A DNA stretch of 64,000 bases from Streptomyces liliifuscus (GCF_016598615.1 NZ_CP066831.1:8804001-8868000); one strand, 5' to 3'. Shown: positions 6,367 through 15,166, counted from the stretch's first letter. Numbers and translations: made by a program. The notes: a model not told the origin generated them from the letters alone.

Positions 6367-9114
6367 ATGTCCCCCATCCCTCGCAGGTCCCTCCTCAAGG
6401 CGGCCGCCGTCGCCGGAGCCGCCGCCCAGTTCAGCTGGGCCCTGGGCGCCCAGGACGCGCAGGCCGCGCCGAGAGCCGAGGCCGCCGACGCGGACCCGGT
6501 GACCCTGGACTGGCTGGAGGACGGCGGCCTCGGCGCCGCCCCCGGCTCGACCGTGGGCGTGCCCTGGCCGAAGGGCGCGTACGAGAAGGAGCAGACGTTC
6601 GCGCTGACGGACGGAGACGGCAAGGAGGTGCCCGTCCAGTCCTGGCCGATCGGCTACTGGCCGGACGGCTCGCTGAAGTGGACGGCACACGCGGTCGGGC
6701 CGGGCGCTGGGAGCGGCAAGCTCACGCTCGCCGCGGGGGCGTCCGCCGCGCCCGCCAAGAAAGTGACCGTCGACAGGCGCGGCGGTTCCATCGACGTGTC
6801 CACCGGTGTCATCACCGCGAAGATCGGCAAGAGCGGCTCCACGCTGGTGAAGTCCGTGCTGCGCGGCTCGGCGGAGATCGCCAAGGACGGCCGTCTCGTG
6901 CTGCTGCGGCAGCCCGAGATCGAGGACGGCGACCAGGGTGCGGAGAAGTACGAGCGGTTCGAGAGCGTCATCAGTGAAGTCGAGGTCGAGCAGGACGGGC
7001 CGGTCCGCGCGGTCGTCCGTATCGACGGCAAGCACCGCAAGGGCAGCCGGAGTTGGCTGCCGTTCTCGGTCCGGCTCTACTTCTACGCGGGCGCCGAGTC
7101 GTTCCGGATGGTGCACACGATCACCTTCGACGGCACGCAGGAGCCCGGCAAGGCCAGTGGTGACTTCATCCGCGGCATCGGCGTCCGGTTCAAGGTGCCG
7201 ATGCGCGACGCCGCGTACGACCGGCACATCCGTATCGGCGGCGAGGGCACCGGTCTGCTGCGCGAGGCCGTCAAGGGCATCACGGGTCTGCGCCGGGACC
7301 CGGGCGCGGCCGTGCGCACCGCCCAGTTCGAGGGCAAGAAGCTGCCCGACCCGTCGACCTGGGACCAGCGGGTGACCACCCGGCTCCAGTACATCCCCGA
7401 GTGGGGCGACTACACCCTCTCCCAGCTGTCCGCGGACGGCTTCGGCGTGCGCAAGCGCACCAAGAAGGGCCACGGCTGGATCCCCGCGGGCGGTGGCCGG
7501 CGGGCCAGCGGCTTCGGGTACGTGGGTGGCGCGAGCGGTGGACTCGCCTTCGGGCTGCGGGACTTCTGGGAGAAGTTCCCCGCCCAGCTCGACATCCGCG
7601 ACGCCCAGACCGACGAGGCCGAGGTCACCATGTGGCTCTGGTCGCCCGAGGCGCAACCCATGGACCTGCGCTTCTACCACGACGGCATGGGCCAGGACAC
7701 GTACCCCGAACAGCTCGAAGGCCTCAACATCACCTACGAGGACTACGAGCCCGAGTTCGGCACGCCCTACGGCATCGCCCGTACCAGCGAACTCCTCTTC
7801 TGGGCCCACGAGTCGACACCGAGCGCCGAGGCGATGGCCGAGCAGGTGGCGGCCGTCCGCACCCCGGCGCAGCTCGTCGCCCCGCCCCAACACCTCATCA
7901 AGGCAGGCGTGTTCGGGAAGCTGTTCTCCGCGCCGGACCGCTCCACCGCCGCCAAGGCGAAGATCGAGGACCACCTCGACTTCCTCTTCACCTATTACAA
8001 GGACCAGGTGGAGATGCGCCGTTGGTACGGCTTCTGGGACTACGGCGACATCATGCACTCGTACGACCCGAGCCGGCACCAGTGGTGCTACGACGTCGGC
8101 GGCTACGCCTGGGACAACTCCGAGCTCTCGCCCGACCTGTGGCTCTGGTTCGCGTACATGCGCTCCGGCCGCGCCGACATCTTCCGCTTCGCCGAGGCCA
8201 TGACCCGGCACACCGGCGAGGTCGACGTCTACCACCTCGGCAAGTGGGCGGGCCTCGGCACCCGGCACGGCGTCCAGCACTACGCCGACAGCGCCAAGCA
8301 GCAGCGCATCGCCAACACCACCTACCGCCGCTACTACTACTTCCTCACCGCGGACGAGCGCGTCGGCGACCTCATGCACGCCAACGTCGACTCCGACGAG
8401 ACGTTCCTCGTCCTCGACCCCATCCGCAAGATCCGCACCGAGCCGTACGAGCCGGACCGCAACGCGCTCTCCATCGGCTTCGGCACCGACTGGAGCGGTC
8501 TGGTCTCCGCCTGGCTCACCGAGTGGGAGCGGCGCGGCCCCAAGTGGGAGAAGGCGAAGGCGCGGGTCCTGTCGACGATGGAGACCATCGCCGCCCAGCC
8601 CAACGGGTTCGTCCAGGGCAGCGCCCTGTACGACCTGGACACCGGCAGGTTCGCCGTCGCGGACAAGGCCGTGGTCGGCGTCTCGCACCTCTCGGCGATG
8701 TTCGGCCTGGTCGAGCTGAACGCCGAGCTGCTCGACCAGATCGACATGCCGAAGTTCAAGGAGGCATGGCTCGACTACTGCCGCTACTTCAACGCGACCA
8801 AGGCCGAGCAGGCCGCGCGCTATGGGTCCAACTTCGGCTCCCTGCTGCTGTTCCAGGGCCACTCACGTCAGGACGCCTATGCCGCCGTCCAGTTGGGCGA
8901 CGACGCGCTGGCCGCGCGGGCGTGGCGGCAGTTCTACAACAGTGCCGACACGTGGGACTACAAGGAGTCGACGGACTGGTCCACGAAGGAGGTCGACGGG
9001 CCGACCGGCTTGGTCTCGGGCAGTGAGGCGTCGTGGGTTTCGACCAACACGACGGCGTTGTACGGGTTGGCGGCGATTCAGAATCTGGCGTTGGTGGGCG
9101 ACAAGATGCCGTGA
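6367..9114 (+). CDS. Secreted YetA/exo-rhamnogalacturonan-lyase-like (PL26-type) protein
   Basis: A 915-residue exported protein. The N-terminus has a Tat-type signal (PRRSLLKAAAVAGAAAQ) and a likely signal peptidase site after AQDAQA, near residue 34. After it come a beta-rich RIFT-barrel-like N-terminal region (VTLDWLEDGGLGAAPGSTV, GVPWPKGAY) and a large alpha-helical region with many Trp/Tyr residues (MRRWYGFWDYGDIMHSY, AWDNSELSPDLWLWFAYMRS). This matches the PcRGLX/YetA-like architecture related to polysaccharide lyase family 26. The clean ATG follows GGAAAGGAAAGGCC. The likely role is extracellular attack on rhamnogalacturonan-I or a related polymer, with products taken up by the transporter just upstream. 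The family match is by recognition; the substrate is inferred. Confidence 0.8.
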   Translation: MSPIPRRSLLKAAAVAGAAAQFSWALGAQDAQAAPRAEAADADPVTLDWLEDGGLGAAPGSTVGVPWPKGAYEKEQTFALTDGDGKEVPVQSWPIGYWPDGSLKWTAHAVGPGAGSGKLTLAAGASAAPAKKVTVDRRGGSIDVSTGVITAKIGKSGSTLVKSVLRGSAEIAKDGRLVLLRQPEIEDGDQGAEKYERFESVISEVEVEQDGPVRAVVRIDGKHRKGSRSWLPFSVRLYFYAGAESFRMVHTITFDGTQEPGKASGDFIRGIGVRFKVPMRDAAYDRHIRIGGEGTGLLREAVKGITGLRRDPGAAVRTAQFEGKKLPDPSTWDQRVTTRLQYIPEWGDYTLSQLSADGFGVRKRTKKGHGWIPAGGGRRASGFGYVGGASGGLAFGLRDFWEKFPAQLDIRDAQTDEAEVTMWLWSPEAQPMDLRFYHDGMGQDTYPEQLEGLNITYEDYEPEFGTPYGIARTSELLFWAHESTPSAEAMAEQVAAVRTPAQLVAPPQHLIKAGVFGKLFSAPDRSTAAKAKIEDHLDFLFTYYKDQVEMRRWYGFWDYGDIMHSYDPSRHQWCYDVGGYAWDNSELSPDLWLWFAYMRSGRADIFRFAEAMTRHTGEVDVYHLGKWAGLGTRHGVQHYADSAKQQRIANTTYRRYYYFLTADERVGDLMHANVDSDETFLVLDPIRKIRTEPYEPDRNALSIGFGTDWSGLVSAWLTEWERRGPKWEKAKARVLSTMETIAAQPNGFVQGSALYDLDTGRFAVADKAVVGVSHLSAMFGLVELNAELLDQIDMPKFKEAWLDYCRYFNATKAEQAARYGSNFGSLLLFQGHSRQDAYAAVQLGDDALAARAWRQFYNSADTWDYKESTDWSTKEVDGPTGLVSGSEASWVSTNTTALYGLAAIQNLALVGDKMP

Positions 9115-9123
9115 CGCTCCGCT

Positions 9124-9216
9124 GGGGGCGCGGGATTTGTCTGCGGGTCCGGTTGTGGCTGGGCGCGCGGTTCCCCGCGCCCCTGACGGGCGCGCCCCCT
9201 GACGGGGCGCGGCGCC
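9124..9216 (-). repeat. Dispersed Streptomyces intergenic repeat, copy B
   Basis: This copy, in inverted orientation, fills the gap between the convergent YetA-like gene and the large membrane-protein gene. It contains TGGCTGGGCGCGCGGTTCCC and CGCGCCCCTGACGGG, the complement of the GGGGCGCGGGGAACTGCGCG-type core. It is self-complementary enough to act as a bidirectional terminator, although no U-run is seen. Confidence 0.75.
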
Positions 9217-9217
9217 G

Positions 9218-11704
9218 TCAGCGCATCCTTCCCAGGACGTCTCGGACTCGGCGGGCGTCCTGTAGGCGCTGTTCGTAGGTCGCGCCCAGGGCGAGGAGAA
9301 GGAGGCCGGCCAGGGCCGGCGGTGCCCAGCGGGGTACCGCGCCCATTGCCTGGGCTATGTACGGGGCCAGTTCGTGGAGGGCGACCAGGGTGAGGGTGGC
9401 GCCGCCCAGGACGAGCAGCGCCTGGAGGCGTTGCCGGGCGCCGATGAGGGTGACCAGGAGTGCCGCCGTGCCGAGGAGTAGCGGGCGTGGCCAGTCGAGG
9501 TCGCCCCATGCCGCGAGAAGGCTCGGCAGCAGGGTCACCGACAGGCCGGGCCCGTAGGCCGTCCAGGACGAGGTCTCCGGATCCCGCCGCCTGCGGACGA
9601 ACCCGACGACCAGCGCGGGCACGGTCACCGGCAGGGTGTACGCCTCGGGCGAGCCGACCTCCCAGGACGCCAGCCGGACCCAGGTGGCCAGCACGAACAG
9701 GGCCGCCGCCGCGTAGCCGACCTGCCTGCGGTCCGGCCGGACCGCCGTGCCCGCGGCGATCACACCGCACAGGGCCAACACGAGGGCGAGCATGGGCGGT
9801 TCCATGAACGCGAGGCCGATCGCCACCAGTGCGGCGACGGCTCCCGTGATCTCGACGGACAGGGTCGGCGTCGCGTCCTTGAGCCGCGCCGCAAGCAGCG
9901 CGGCCGCGGCAGGCACCAGCAGGACGAGCAGCGCGACGTGGTGCGGCTGCCAGTCCAGCGACGCGCCCGTCGCGCAGGCCAACGCGGTGGCGTACGCGAG
10001 GGACGCGGCGGCCGAGACGGCCCGGATCTCGTGCCTCTGCCGGGCGGCGACCGCCGCGAACAGGGCCGTCAGGCCCCCGAGGACGGCCAGGGTGGCCGCT
10101 TCTGCGGCCAGAGAGAGTGCGAGGAGGTGGAGAGAGGTCAGGAGCGCCAGGCTCAGGGCGGTCAGGGTGATGGGGGAGGGGCGGGTGTGGGCCGTAGGTT
10201 CCGTCGGGCGTGTGGGGCCGTCGTCGGGCAGGTGTGCGTGACGGCTGTACGTCGCGGTCGTCAGGGCGGCGGCAGTCACCGCGCCCTGTGCCAATAGGGC
10301 TGCCAGGTAGGGGAGTCCGAGCGTGGCGGGCAGGACGAGGGCGGTGGCCCAGGTCAGGCCGAGTGCACCGCTCAGGGCGACGGATCGGTGCGGCCCGCCC
10401 CGGAACGTAAGGGCCAGGACCGCCGCTACCGCGGCCAGCACCAGCGGAGCCGTCTCGGTGTTCGGCGGCCAGGGCGTGGAGACCGTCACCGCGTCCCGGG
10501 CGCCCGAAGGCGCACCGGACCACACGTGTTCCGCCCAGCCGACCGGGCCCGCGAGGACCACGGCGACGAGGGGCAGGGCCCATGCCACGGCGAGGGCCTG
10601 CACACTTGCGGAGGACCATCGCAGGCCATGGCGTACGGACTCCGGCAGCCGGGTGCCGCGTACCGCCAACAACGCGACGCCGCACAGCAGATAGCCCGGA
10701 ACGGTCCAGGAGTCGGGCAGCATCGAGCGGAGCACGCCGCCCGCCGCGGCGACGGTGATCAGGCCGCCGGTCAAGGAGAGACCGGGGGCGGCCTGCGCGG
10801 CGGGGGCACGCCACGCGGCCCCCAGCGCGATCGCTGCGGCGAGGGCGAGGAGCGCCGCCGCACGGGCGGCGGCGCTCGGACCGGTGGCCTCCCACGAGAG
10901 CCAGCCGGCCGCCAGAACGCCCCAGGCGCCCGTCCCGTACGCGCCGACGGAGGCGACGACACGTACGGACCGCACGGACACCGAGAGGGCCACGACCGTG
11001 TCGAACGCGGCCGTCACCAGCAGCGCCGCCGTGATCGTGTGATGTCCCGCGTCAGCCGCCATCACCCAGAGCAGCAGCGGGAGTTGAGCTGTCGCCATCG
11101 CCGCCGGGAGCGGCAGACGCAGGGCGCCGAGCGAGCGCCCGTAGGCCGCCCACAGCACGGCCAGGAGCGCGGTCGCGGCGGCCGCGTACCCGGTGCCGTC
11201 CACCTCCGGGAGGGCGACCTCGTGCAGGGCGTAGGCGTCGAGCACCGTCAGTACCAGGCCGAGGCCCGCCACCGATTCGGCCGTCGAGCGGAGCCCGCGC
11301 CTCAGCAGCGGCACGGGCGCGGCGAGCGCGGCGAAGGTGACCGCGCCGAGGACCGCCGCCCGTCCCGCGATGCCCATGTGCCCCCAGCTGACCAGCGTGA
11401 ACGCGATCGCCGCGACGGTCAGCAGGACGCCGCCGAGCACGAGCAGTACGTTCTGGACGCCGGGAGCCGTGGCCTCGGGCCGCCGGGGGTGGGGTGCGGG
11501 TGCCGACCAGACGGCCGGGGTCTGTGCCGGTGCCTGGGCCGGTGACTGGACCGGACCCCAGGCCGGGGCCGGAGTCTTGGCCGACCGGAGCACGCCGAGC
11601 AGCCAGGACCGGCGGGCCAGCAGCTGGGCCCTGCGCGCGTCCAGTTGCCGCAGCTCGTGGTCGAGGATCCGCAACTCCTCGGCCGGTGGCGGAATGTTCG
11701 TCAT
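9218..11704 (-). CDS. Very large polytopic membrane protein (SCO7613 C-terminal-like)
   Basis: An 828-residue protein. It opens with a coiled-coil-like segment (EELRILDHELRQLDARRAQL), then a Pro/Ala-rich linker (about residues 40-85), then a continuous run of more than twenty hydrophobic segments to near the C-terminus. It resembles streptomycete proteins described as SCO7613 C-terminal-domain membrane proteins, which have no known function. I prefer the ATG at 11704 (MTNIPPPAEEL) to the in-frame ATG at 11740 because the residues in between are atypical; neither has a strong ribosome site. It is divergent from the SRPBCC gene and convergent with the YetA-like gene. Confidence 0.75.
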   Translation of the reverse strand: MTNIPPPAEELRILDHELRQLDARRAQLLARRSWLLGVLRSAKTPAPAWGPVQSPAQAPAQTPAVWSAPAPHPRRPEATAPGVQNVLLVLGGVLLTVAAIAFTLVSWGHMGIAGRAAVLGAVTFAALAAPVPLLRRGLRSTAESVAGLGLVLTVLDAYALHEVALPEVDGTGYAAAATALLAVLWAAYGRSLGALRLPLPAAMATAQLPLLLWVMAADAGHHTITAALLVTAAFDTVVALSVSVRSVRVVASVGAYGTGAWGVLAAGWLSWEATGPSAAARAAALLALAAAIALGAAWRAPAAQAAPGLSLTGGLITVAAAGGVLRSMLPDSWTVPGYLLCGVALLAVRGTRLPESVRHGLRWSSASVQALAVAWALPLVAVVLAGPVGWAEHVWSGAPSGARDAVTVSTPWPPNTETAPLVLAAVAAVLALTFRGGPHRSVALSGALGLTWATALVLPATLGLPYLAALLAQGAVTAAALTTATYSRHAHLPDDGPTRPTEPTAHTRPSPITLTALSLALLTSLHLLALSLAAEAATLAVLGGLTALFAAVAARQRHEIRAVSAAASLAYATALACATGASLDWQPHHVALLVLLVPAAAALLAARLKDATPTLSVEITGAVAALVAIGLAFMEPPMLALVLALCGVIAAGTAVRPDRRQVGYAAAALFVLATWVRLASWEVGSPEAYTLPVTVPALVVGFVRRRRDPETSSWTAYGPGLSVTLLPSLLAAWGDLDWPRPLLLGTAALLVTLIGARQRLQALLVLGGATLTLVALHELAPYIAQAMGAVPRWAPPALAGLLLLALGATYEQRLQDARRVRDVLGRMR

Positions 11705-11839
11705 GCTTCGGAGTGTGGTCCGGGTCACGCCGTACGGCATGAGCGCACGTACTCAGGACGTACTCAGATCCGGACACCCCGAGGCGTGGACGTGCCGGGT
11801 CCGCTCACCGGCCGGGCCGCGGACCGGCAGACTCGGCGC

Positions 11840-12301
11840 ATGGACTGGACGCACTACCGCTTCCGCAGCCTGTGGAGTCTCGCCGCCCCGCTCGGCGAGG
11901 TCTACGACGCGCTGGCCGACGTCGAACGCTATCCGCGCTGGTGGCCGCAGGTGCGCGAGGTGACGCCTCTCGACGCGAGCAGCGGCGTCCTGCGCATCCG
12001 CTCGGTGCTGCCGTACGACCTGGTGTTCACCGGGCGCGAGGTGAGGCGCGATCCGGCGGCCGGGGTCCTGGAGATCGTGATGACCGGCGACGTGGACGGC
12101 TGGGCGCGGTGGACCCTCGCCACCGAAGGGACCGGCACCCGCGCCCGCTACGACCAGGAGGTCCAGGTGACCAAGCCGCTGCTGAGGCGGCTCGCCGTGC
12201 CCGGACGGGCCGCGTTCCGCGCCAACCACGCGCTGATGATGCGGGCCGGACGGAAGGGCCTGGTCGCGTACCTTCGCGGCACCCCTTCGCGCGAACCGTG
12301 A
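11840..12301 (+). CDS. SRPBCC (polyketide cyclase/dehydrase-like) protein
   Basis: A 153-residue single-domain protein with the START/Bet v 1-like pattern. It begins with FRSLWSLAAPLGEVYDALAD, then YPRWWPQVREV, and ends in the long amphipathic helix (AFRANHALMMRAGRKGLVAY). These domains bind hydrophobic ligands in a deep pocket; the ligand here is not identifiable. The ATG at 11840 begins the conserved domain; upstream in-frame codons would overlap the divergent gene's promoter region. Its stop is about 50 bases before the second tRNA-Val. Confidence 0.8.
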   Translation: MDWTHYRFRSLWSLAAPLGEVYDALADVERYPRWWPQVREVTPLDASSGVLRIRSVLPYDLVFTGREVRRDPAAGVLEIVMTGDVDGWARWTLATEGTGTRARYDQEVQVTKPLLRRLAVPGRAAFRANHALMMRAGRKGLVAYLRGTPSREP

Positions 12302-12307
12302 AGCGGT

Positions 12308-12337
12308 TTGAAGGAAACGCGAGGAGACCTGTATTGT
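12308..12337 (+). promoter_or_regulatory. Promoter for tRNA-Val copy 2
   Basis: TTGAAG at 12308-12313 and TATTGT at 12332-12337 are separated by 18 bases, a reasonable sigma-HrdB-type promoter. Transcription would start near 12344, seven bases before the mature tRNA 5' end. The first tRNA-Val lacks an equally good pair. Confidence 0.5.
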
Positions 12338-12350
12338 TCAGTGCGTTCCC

Positions 12351-12422
12351 GGGCGATTAGCTCAGTGGGAGAGCGCTTCGTTCACACCGAAGAGGTCACT
12401 GGTTCGAACCCAGTATCGCCCA
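12351..12422 (+). tRNA. tRNA-Val(CAC), copy 2
   Basis: The structure matches copy 1 at 568: acceptor GGGCGAT/ATCGCCC, anticodon loop TTCACAC (anticodon CAC), T loop TTCGAAC. CCA is not encoded. Only two positions differ from copy 1, T for C in the D loop and A for T in the T loop. The T-loop sequence here (TTCGAAC) is the more usual form. A strong terminator follows at once. Confidence 0.97.
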
Positions 12423-12431
12423 CCGGGAAAG

Positions 12432-12462
12432 GCCGGTCCGTCACAGACGGACCGGCTTTTTT
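12432..12462 (+). terminator. Intrinsic terminator of tRNA-Val copy 2
   Basis: An 11-bp perfect stem, GCCGGTCCGTC/GACGGACCGGC, with a 3-nt loop (ACA) is followed by six T. This is a canonical rho-independent terminator, unusually clean for Streptomyces. Confidence 0.92.
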
Positions 12463-12485
12463 GTTCGCTGCCGACGGGTTGCGGC

Positions 12486-13211
12486 TCAGGCCGCCGCCGA
12501 CAGTTCGGGGCGCAGCGGCCACGCAGGATCGACCGCCTCCTCCGTGCCGCTGCGCGCGAACCACGCCTGGAGGCCGCGCGCCTGGGCCGCGTGCCAGACG
12601 GCCTGCAGCGTGTGCAGCTCGGCCGCCGAGAGCCGTTCGAGACGCGTCGCGAAACGGCGCCCGACCGCCCTTACGACCTCCAGCGAGGCCTGTGCGTCGG
12701 CCGCCGCGTCATGTGCTCCCGTCAGCTCCACGCCGTAGTGCGCGCAGAGGTCCGTGAGCGTGCGGCGGCCCTTGCGGTAGCGGTCCAGGTGTTTGTCGAG
12801 GACCCGCGGGTCGAGGACGCGCAACGGCACGGTCTCGAACCAGTGGTCCAGGGAGGATGCCCGGTGCCTGCGCAACTCCCGGTCCAGGAGCGTCAGATCG
12901 AAGGGCGCGTTCATCACCACGAGCGGGCGTCCCGCCGCGCTCTGCTCGGCCAGTTCCCTGACTATCTCGTCCATCACCGGCGACGGCCAGCGGCCGTTGA
13001 GCCGGAGATGCTCATCCGTCAGCCCGTGAATCGCCGTGGCCCCCTCGGGCACCGGAACCCCCGGATTCACCAGCCAGCGGCGCACGCGCGGGCGGCTTCC
13101 GGGAGCGTCCTGGACGACGACGGCGGCCGACACGATCCGGTCGGTCTCCACGTCCACACCCGTCGTCTCGGTGTCGAACGCGGTCAAGGGGCCCTCGTAC
13201 CAGCACGTCAT
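12486..13211 (-). CDS. DnaQ-like (DEDDh) 3'-5' exonuclease
   Basis: A 241-residue protein whose first ~170 residues form a DnaQ/epsilon-type exonuclease domain. Exo I is DTETTG (residues 14-19), Exo II is in MNAPFD, and Exo III is HDAAADA, which supplies the catalytic His and Asp of the DEDDh class. The C-terminal ~60 residues (LERLSAAELHTLQAVWHAAQ) are helical and not part of the exonuclease fold. I chose the ATG at 13211; a GTG at 13217 with GAGGAG closer to it is equally possible. It is a stand-alone exonuclease without polymerase; related genes are annotated as DNA polymerase III epsilon-like. It is convergent with the tRNA. Confidence 0.88.
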   Translation of the reverse strand: MTCWYEGPLTAFDTETTGVDVETDRIVSAAVVVQDAPGSRPRVRRWLVNPGVPVPEGATAIHGLTDEHLRLNGRWPSPVMDEIVRELAEQSAAGRPLVVMNAPFDLTLLDRELRRHRASSLDHWFETVPLRVLDPRVLDKHLDRYRKGRRTLTDLCAHYGVELTGAHDAAADAQASLEVVRAVGRRFATRLERLSAAELHTLQAVWHAAQARGLQAWFARSGTEEAVDPAWPLRPELSAAA

Positions 13212-13379
13212 ACGCACACAACTCCTCGTTCACCTTCGGCAGTTGACGCGCCGTCCCCTGCCCTTTTTGTGATACCCGGGCTGTTTGCGCCGTACGCCGG
13301 AAGGAGACAACAGAGGTACGGGTCTTTGCAGTTCAGCGGCCCGCAGCGGGGATTCACCTGATTCGGAAGGCTGTTGGAC

Positions 13380-13946
13380 ATGGCGCTCGCGCAGCCCGAG
13401 CAGGGCGGGCTGCTGCCCCAGAGGACGGCACCGCATCGCGGCTCACTGGCCACCACGGCGTGCATGGAGACACTGCAGGTCGGTTATCTGCACGCGGTCG
13501 CGGCGGCCGCGGGCTGTTCCCTGTCCCAGCCCTTTCCGGACAACGGCATCGACTGGCACGTCAGCCACAGCGCCCCCGGGCACACGGTCGACGACGAAGT
13601 CACCATCAAGGTGCAGCTCAAGTGCACGTACCAGATCCCGCCGAACCCGCCGGGCCCTGCCTTCTCCTTCACGCTCGACAACGCCCACCTGGAGAAGCTG
13701 GCCCGCACCCCGGTCTCGGTGCACAAAATACTGGTCGTGATGCTGGTGCCCAGATCGCAGGACGACTGGCTGCGCGCCGGCCACGACCGCCTCGATCTGC
13801 GGCACTGCTGCTACTGGATCAACCTCGCCGGACACCGGATCACCGGCCGGCGCAGGACCACCGTGCGGATTCCGACCTCTCGCGTCTTCGACGACCGCGC
13901 GCTCTGCGAGATCATGACGCGGGTCGGAACGGGAGGCAGACCGTGA
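13380..13946 (+). CDS. DUF4365-domain protein, nuclease-like
   Basis: A 188-residue protein recognisable as DUF4365. After a short N-terminal tail the domain starts around LATTACMETLQVGYLHAVAA. It contains GIDWHV and, about 25 residues later, VQLKCT. An Asp followed by a Q-x-K strand is the pattern of Mrr-like PD-(D/E)xK nuclease folds, so a nuclease or nuclease-derived function is plausible but unproven. GGAAGG at 13365-13370 supports the ATG at 13380; an in-frame TTG at 13374 is less likely. Its stop overlaps the next start (GTGA), so the two products are probably coupled. Confidence 0.78.
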   Translation: MALAQPEQGGLLPQRTAPHRGSLATTACMETLQVGYLHAVAAAAGCSLSQPFPDNGIDWHVSHSAPGHTVDDEVTIKVQLKCTYQIPPNPPGPAFSFTLDNAHLEKLARTPVSVHKILVVMLVPRSQDDWLRAGHDRLDLRHCCYWINLAGHRITGRRRTTVRIPTSRVFDDRALCEIMTRVGTGGRP

Positions 13947-15166
13947 CGCACCGCCCCACAGACGAGCCCCTACGCCCCGTCAGGCCCCACCCCGTCGAGA
14001 CCCCGGGGCTCTGGGACCAGCCACCCCGGCCCGACCAGGTCGACCCGGCCGTCCTCGGTGCGCTCCTGCACCGGCACGGCTGGCAGCGCCGCGGCGGAGC
14101 CCCCGGACGGTACGGCCGCTGGACCCCACCAGGGCCCGGCGGCTCCGGCACCAGCCTGCTGGTACCGGAGAGCCGGGCCTTCCCCGACAGCGAGGACCTT
14201 CTCGCCGAAGCCCTCGTCGCGCTGTCCCGCAGCGCCTCGCCCTCCGCCCGTGACGTCCTGGTCGGCCTCGCCGTGCCCAGCGACGAGATCCGCTGGTGGC
14301 GCGATGTACCGACGGGTCCCGTCGGCGTCTCGCCGTGGACCGTCGAGGAACAACTGCGCACGGCGGCACGGCAGATGCTCCTCGCGGGCGCCCTCGCCGC
14401 GCGTGCGCGGGCCGGCTACTACGGCGCCCGCCACCGCAGGCCCGCCGCCGCGTCCCTGGAGAACGTGCTCGTCGGAGCCGCCCCCGGCGGCCGGCAGCTC
14501 ACCGCCTTCGTGCCGGTCGCCACCGGCCGGCCGCTCGCCGTCCGCCTTCACCAGGCGTTGTACGCGGCCCGCGAGGCCATCGACTACAAGCGCGCGACCG
14601 GTGGCATGGACGCCTTCGACGGGGCCGTCGAGGCGGGCGTGAGCCATGAGCTCACCGAGGCGTTGGCGTCCCTGGTGCGCGGCACCGAGGGTGCCCGGAT
14701 CGCCGTCGAGTGGGCGCCCGCGGCCGGTGTGCCCGAAGGGTGTGCCACGCCCGCCGAACCCGTCGAGTTCTCGCCCGGCGACCTGCCCGCGCTCCGCGAG
14801 GCCGGCGCCCGCTATCTGCGCGAGGAACCCTCCGTGCCCGTGCGCGTCACCGGAGCCGTGGTGCGGATGCGCAGGTCGGGACCGCGCGGCGAGGGGAGCG
14901 TACGGCTGCGGGTCATCGCCGGGGCCGAGGTCCCGCACGTACGGATGATGCTCGACGAGGAGTCGTACCGGATAGCGGGGCACGCCCATCTCGTCGGGCT
15001 GCCGGTGCGGGTGCACGGGCGGCTGGAGAGCCGGGGCGGATTCCGGCGGCTGACCGGGGCGTCCGGGGTGGCACCCGTGCAGGTCGACGAGGCGGAGCGG
15101 GACCGGCTGATGAAGTCGCTGCAGGAGAACCTCGACTTCTTCGAGGAGGCGTGCAGCGGGGACTGA
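13943..15166 (+). CDS. Unknown conserved protein coupled to the DUF4365 gene
   Basis: A 407-residue soluble protein that I do not recognise as a named family. It has a Pro-rich first ~35 residues, then a region rich in Arg and Gly (HRHGWQRRGGAPGRYGRWTP). A long helical middle (residues ~85-230) contains TVEEQLRTAARQMLLAGALA and LHQALYAAREAIDYKRA. The C-terminal beta-rich region (VRVTGAVVRMRRSGP through VRVHGRLESRGGF) resembles an OB-like or beta-barrel fold. The GTG at 13943 overlaps the DUF4365 stop by four bases. It may be the partner of the nuclease-like protein; upstream-of-thrS placement may simply be the ancestral location. Confidence 0.7.
   Translation: MTHRPTDEPLRPVRPHPVETPGLWDQPPRPDQVDPAVLGALLHRHGWQRRGGAPGRYGRWTPPGPGGSGTSLLVPESRAFPDSEDLLAEALVALSRSASPSARDVLVGLAVPSDEIRWWRDVPTGPVGVSPWTVEEQLRTAARQMLLAGALAARARAGYYGARHRRPAAASLENVLVGAAPGGRQLTAFVPVATGRPLAVRLHQALYAAREAIDYKRATGGMDAFDGAVEAGVSHELTEALASLVRGTEGARIAVEWAPAAGVPEGCATPAEPVEFSPGDLPALREAGARYLREEPSVPVRVTGAVVRMRRSGPRGEGSVRLRVIAGAEVPHVRMMLDEESYRIAGHAHLVGLPVRVHGRLESRGGFRRLTGASGVAPVQVDEAERDRLMKSLQENLDFFEEACSGD

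Noticed and set aside
6262..8862. 866-codon minus-strand frame opposite the YetA-like gene
   Set aside because: Antisense shadow of a gene with signal peptide and family features on the plus strand.
10388..11545. 385-codon plus-strand frame within the large membrane protein gene
   Set aside because: Arg/Gly-rich shadow frame; the opposite strand encodes regular membrane helices.
568..12422. Integrative element with attL/attR at the two tRNA-Val genes
   Set aside because: No integrase, excisionase or replication gene lies between them, and both tRNAs are full length with separate 5' regions. Kept only as a possible old insertion or recombination hot spot.
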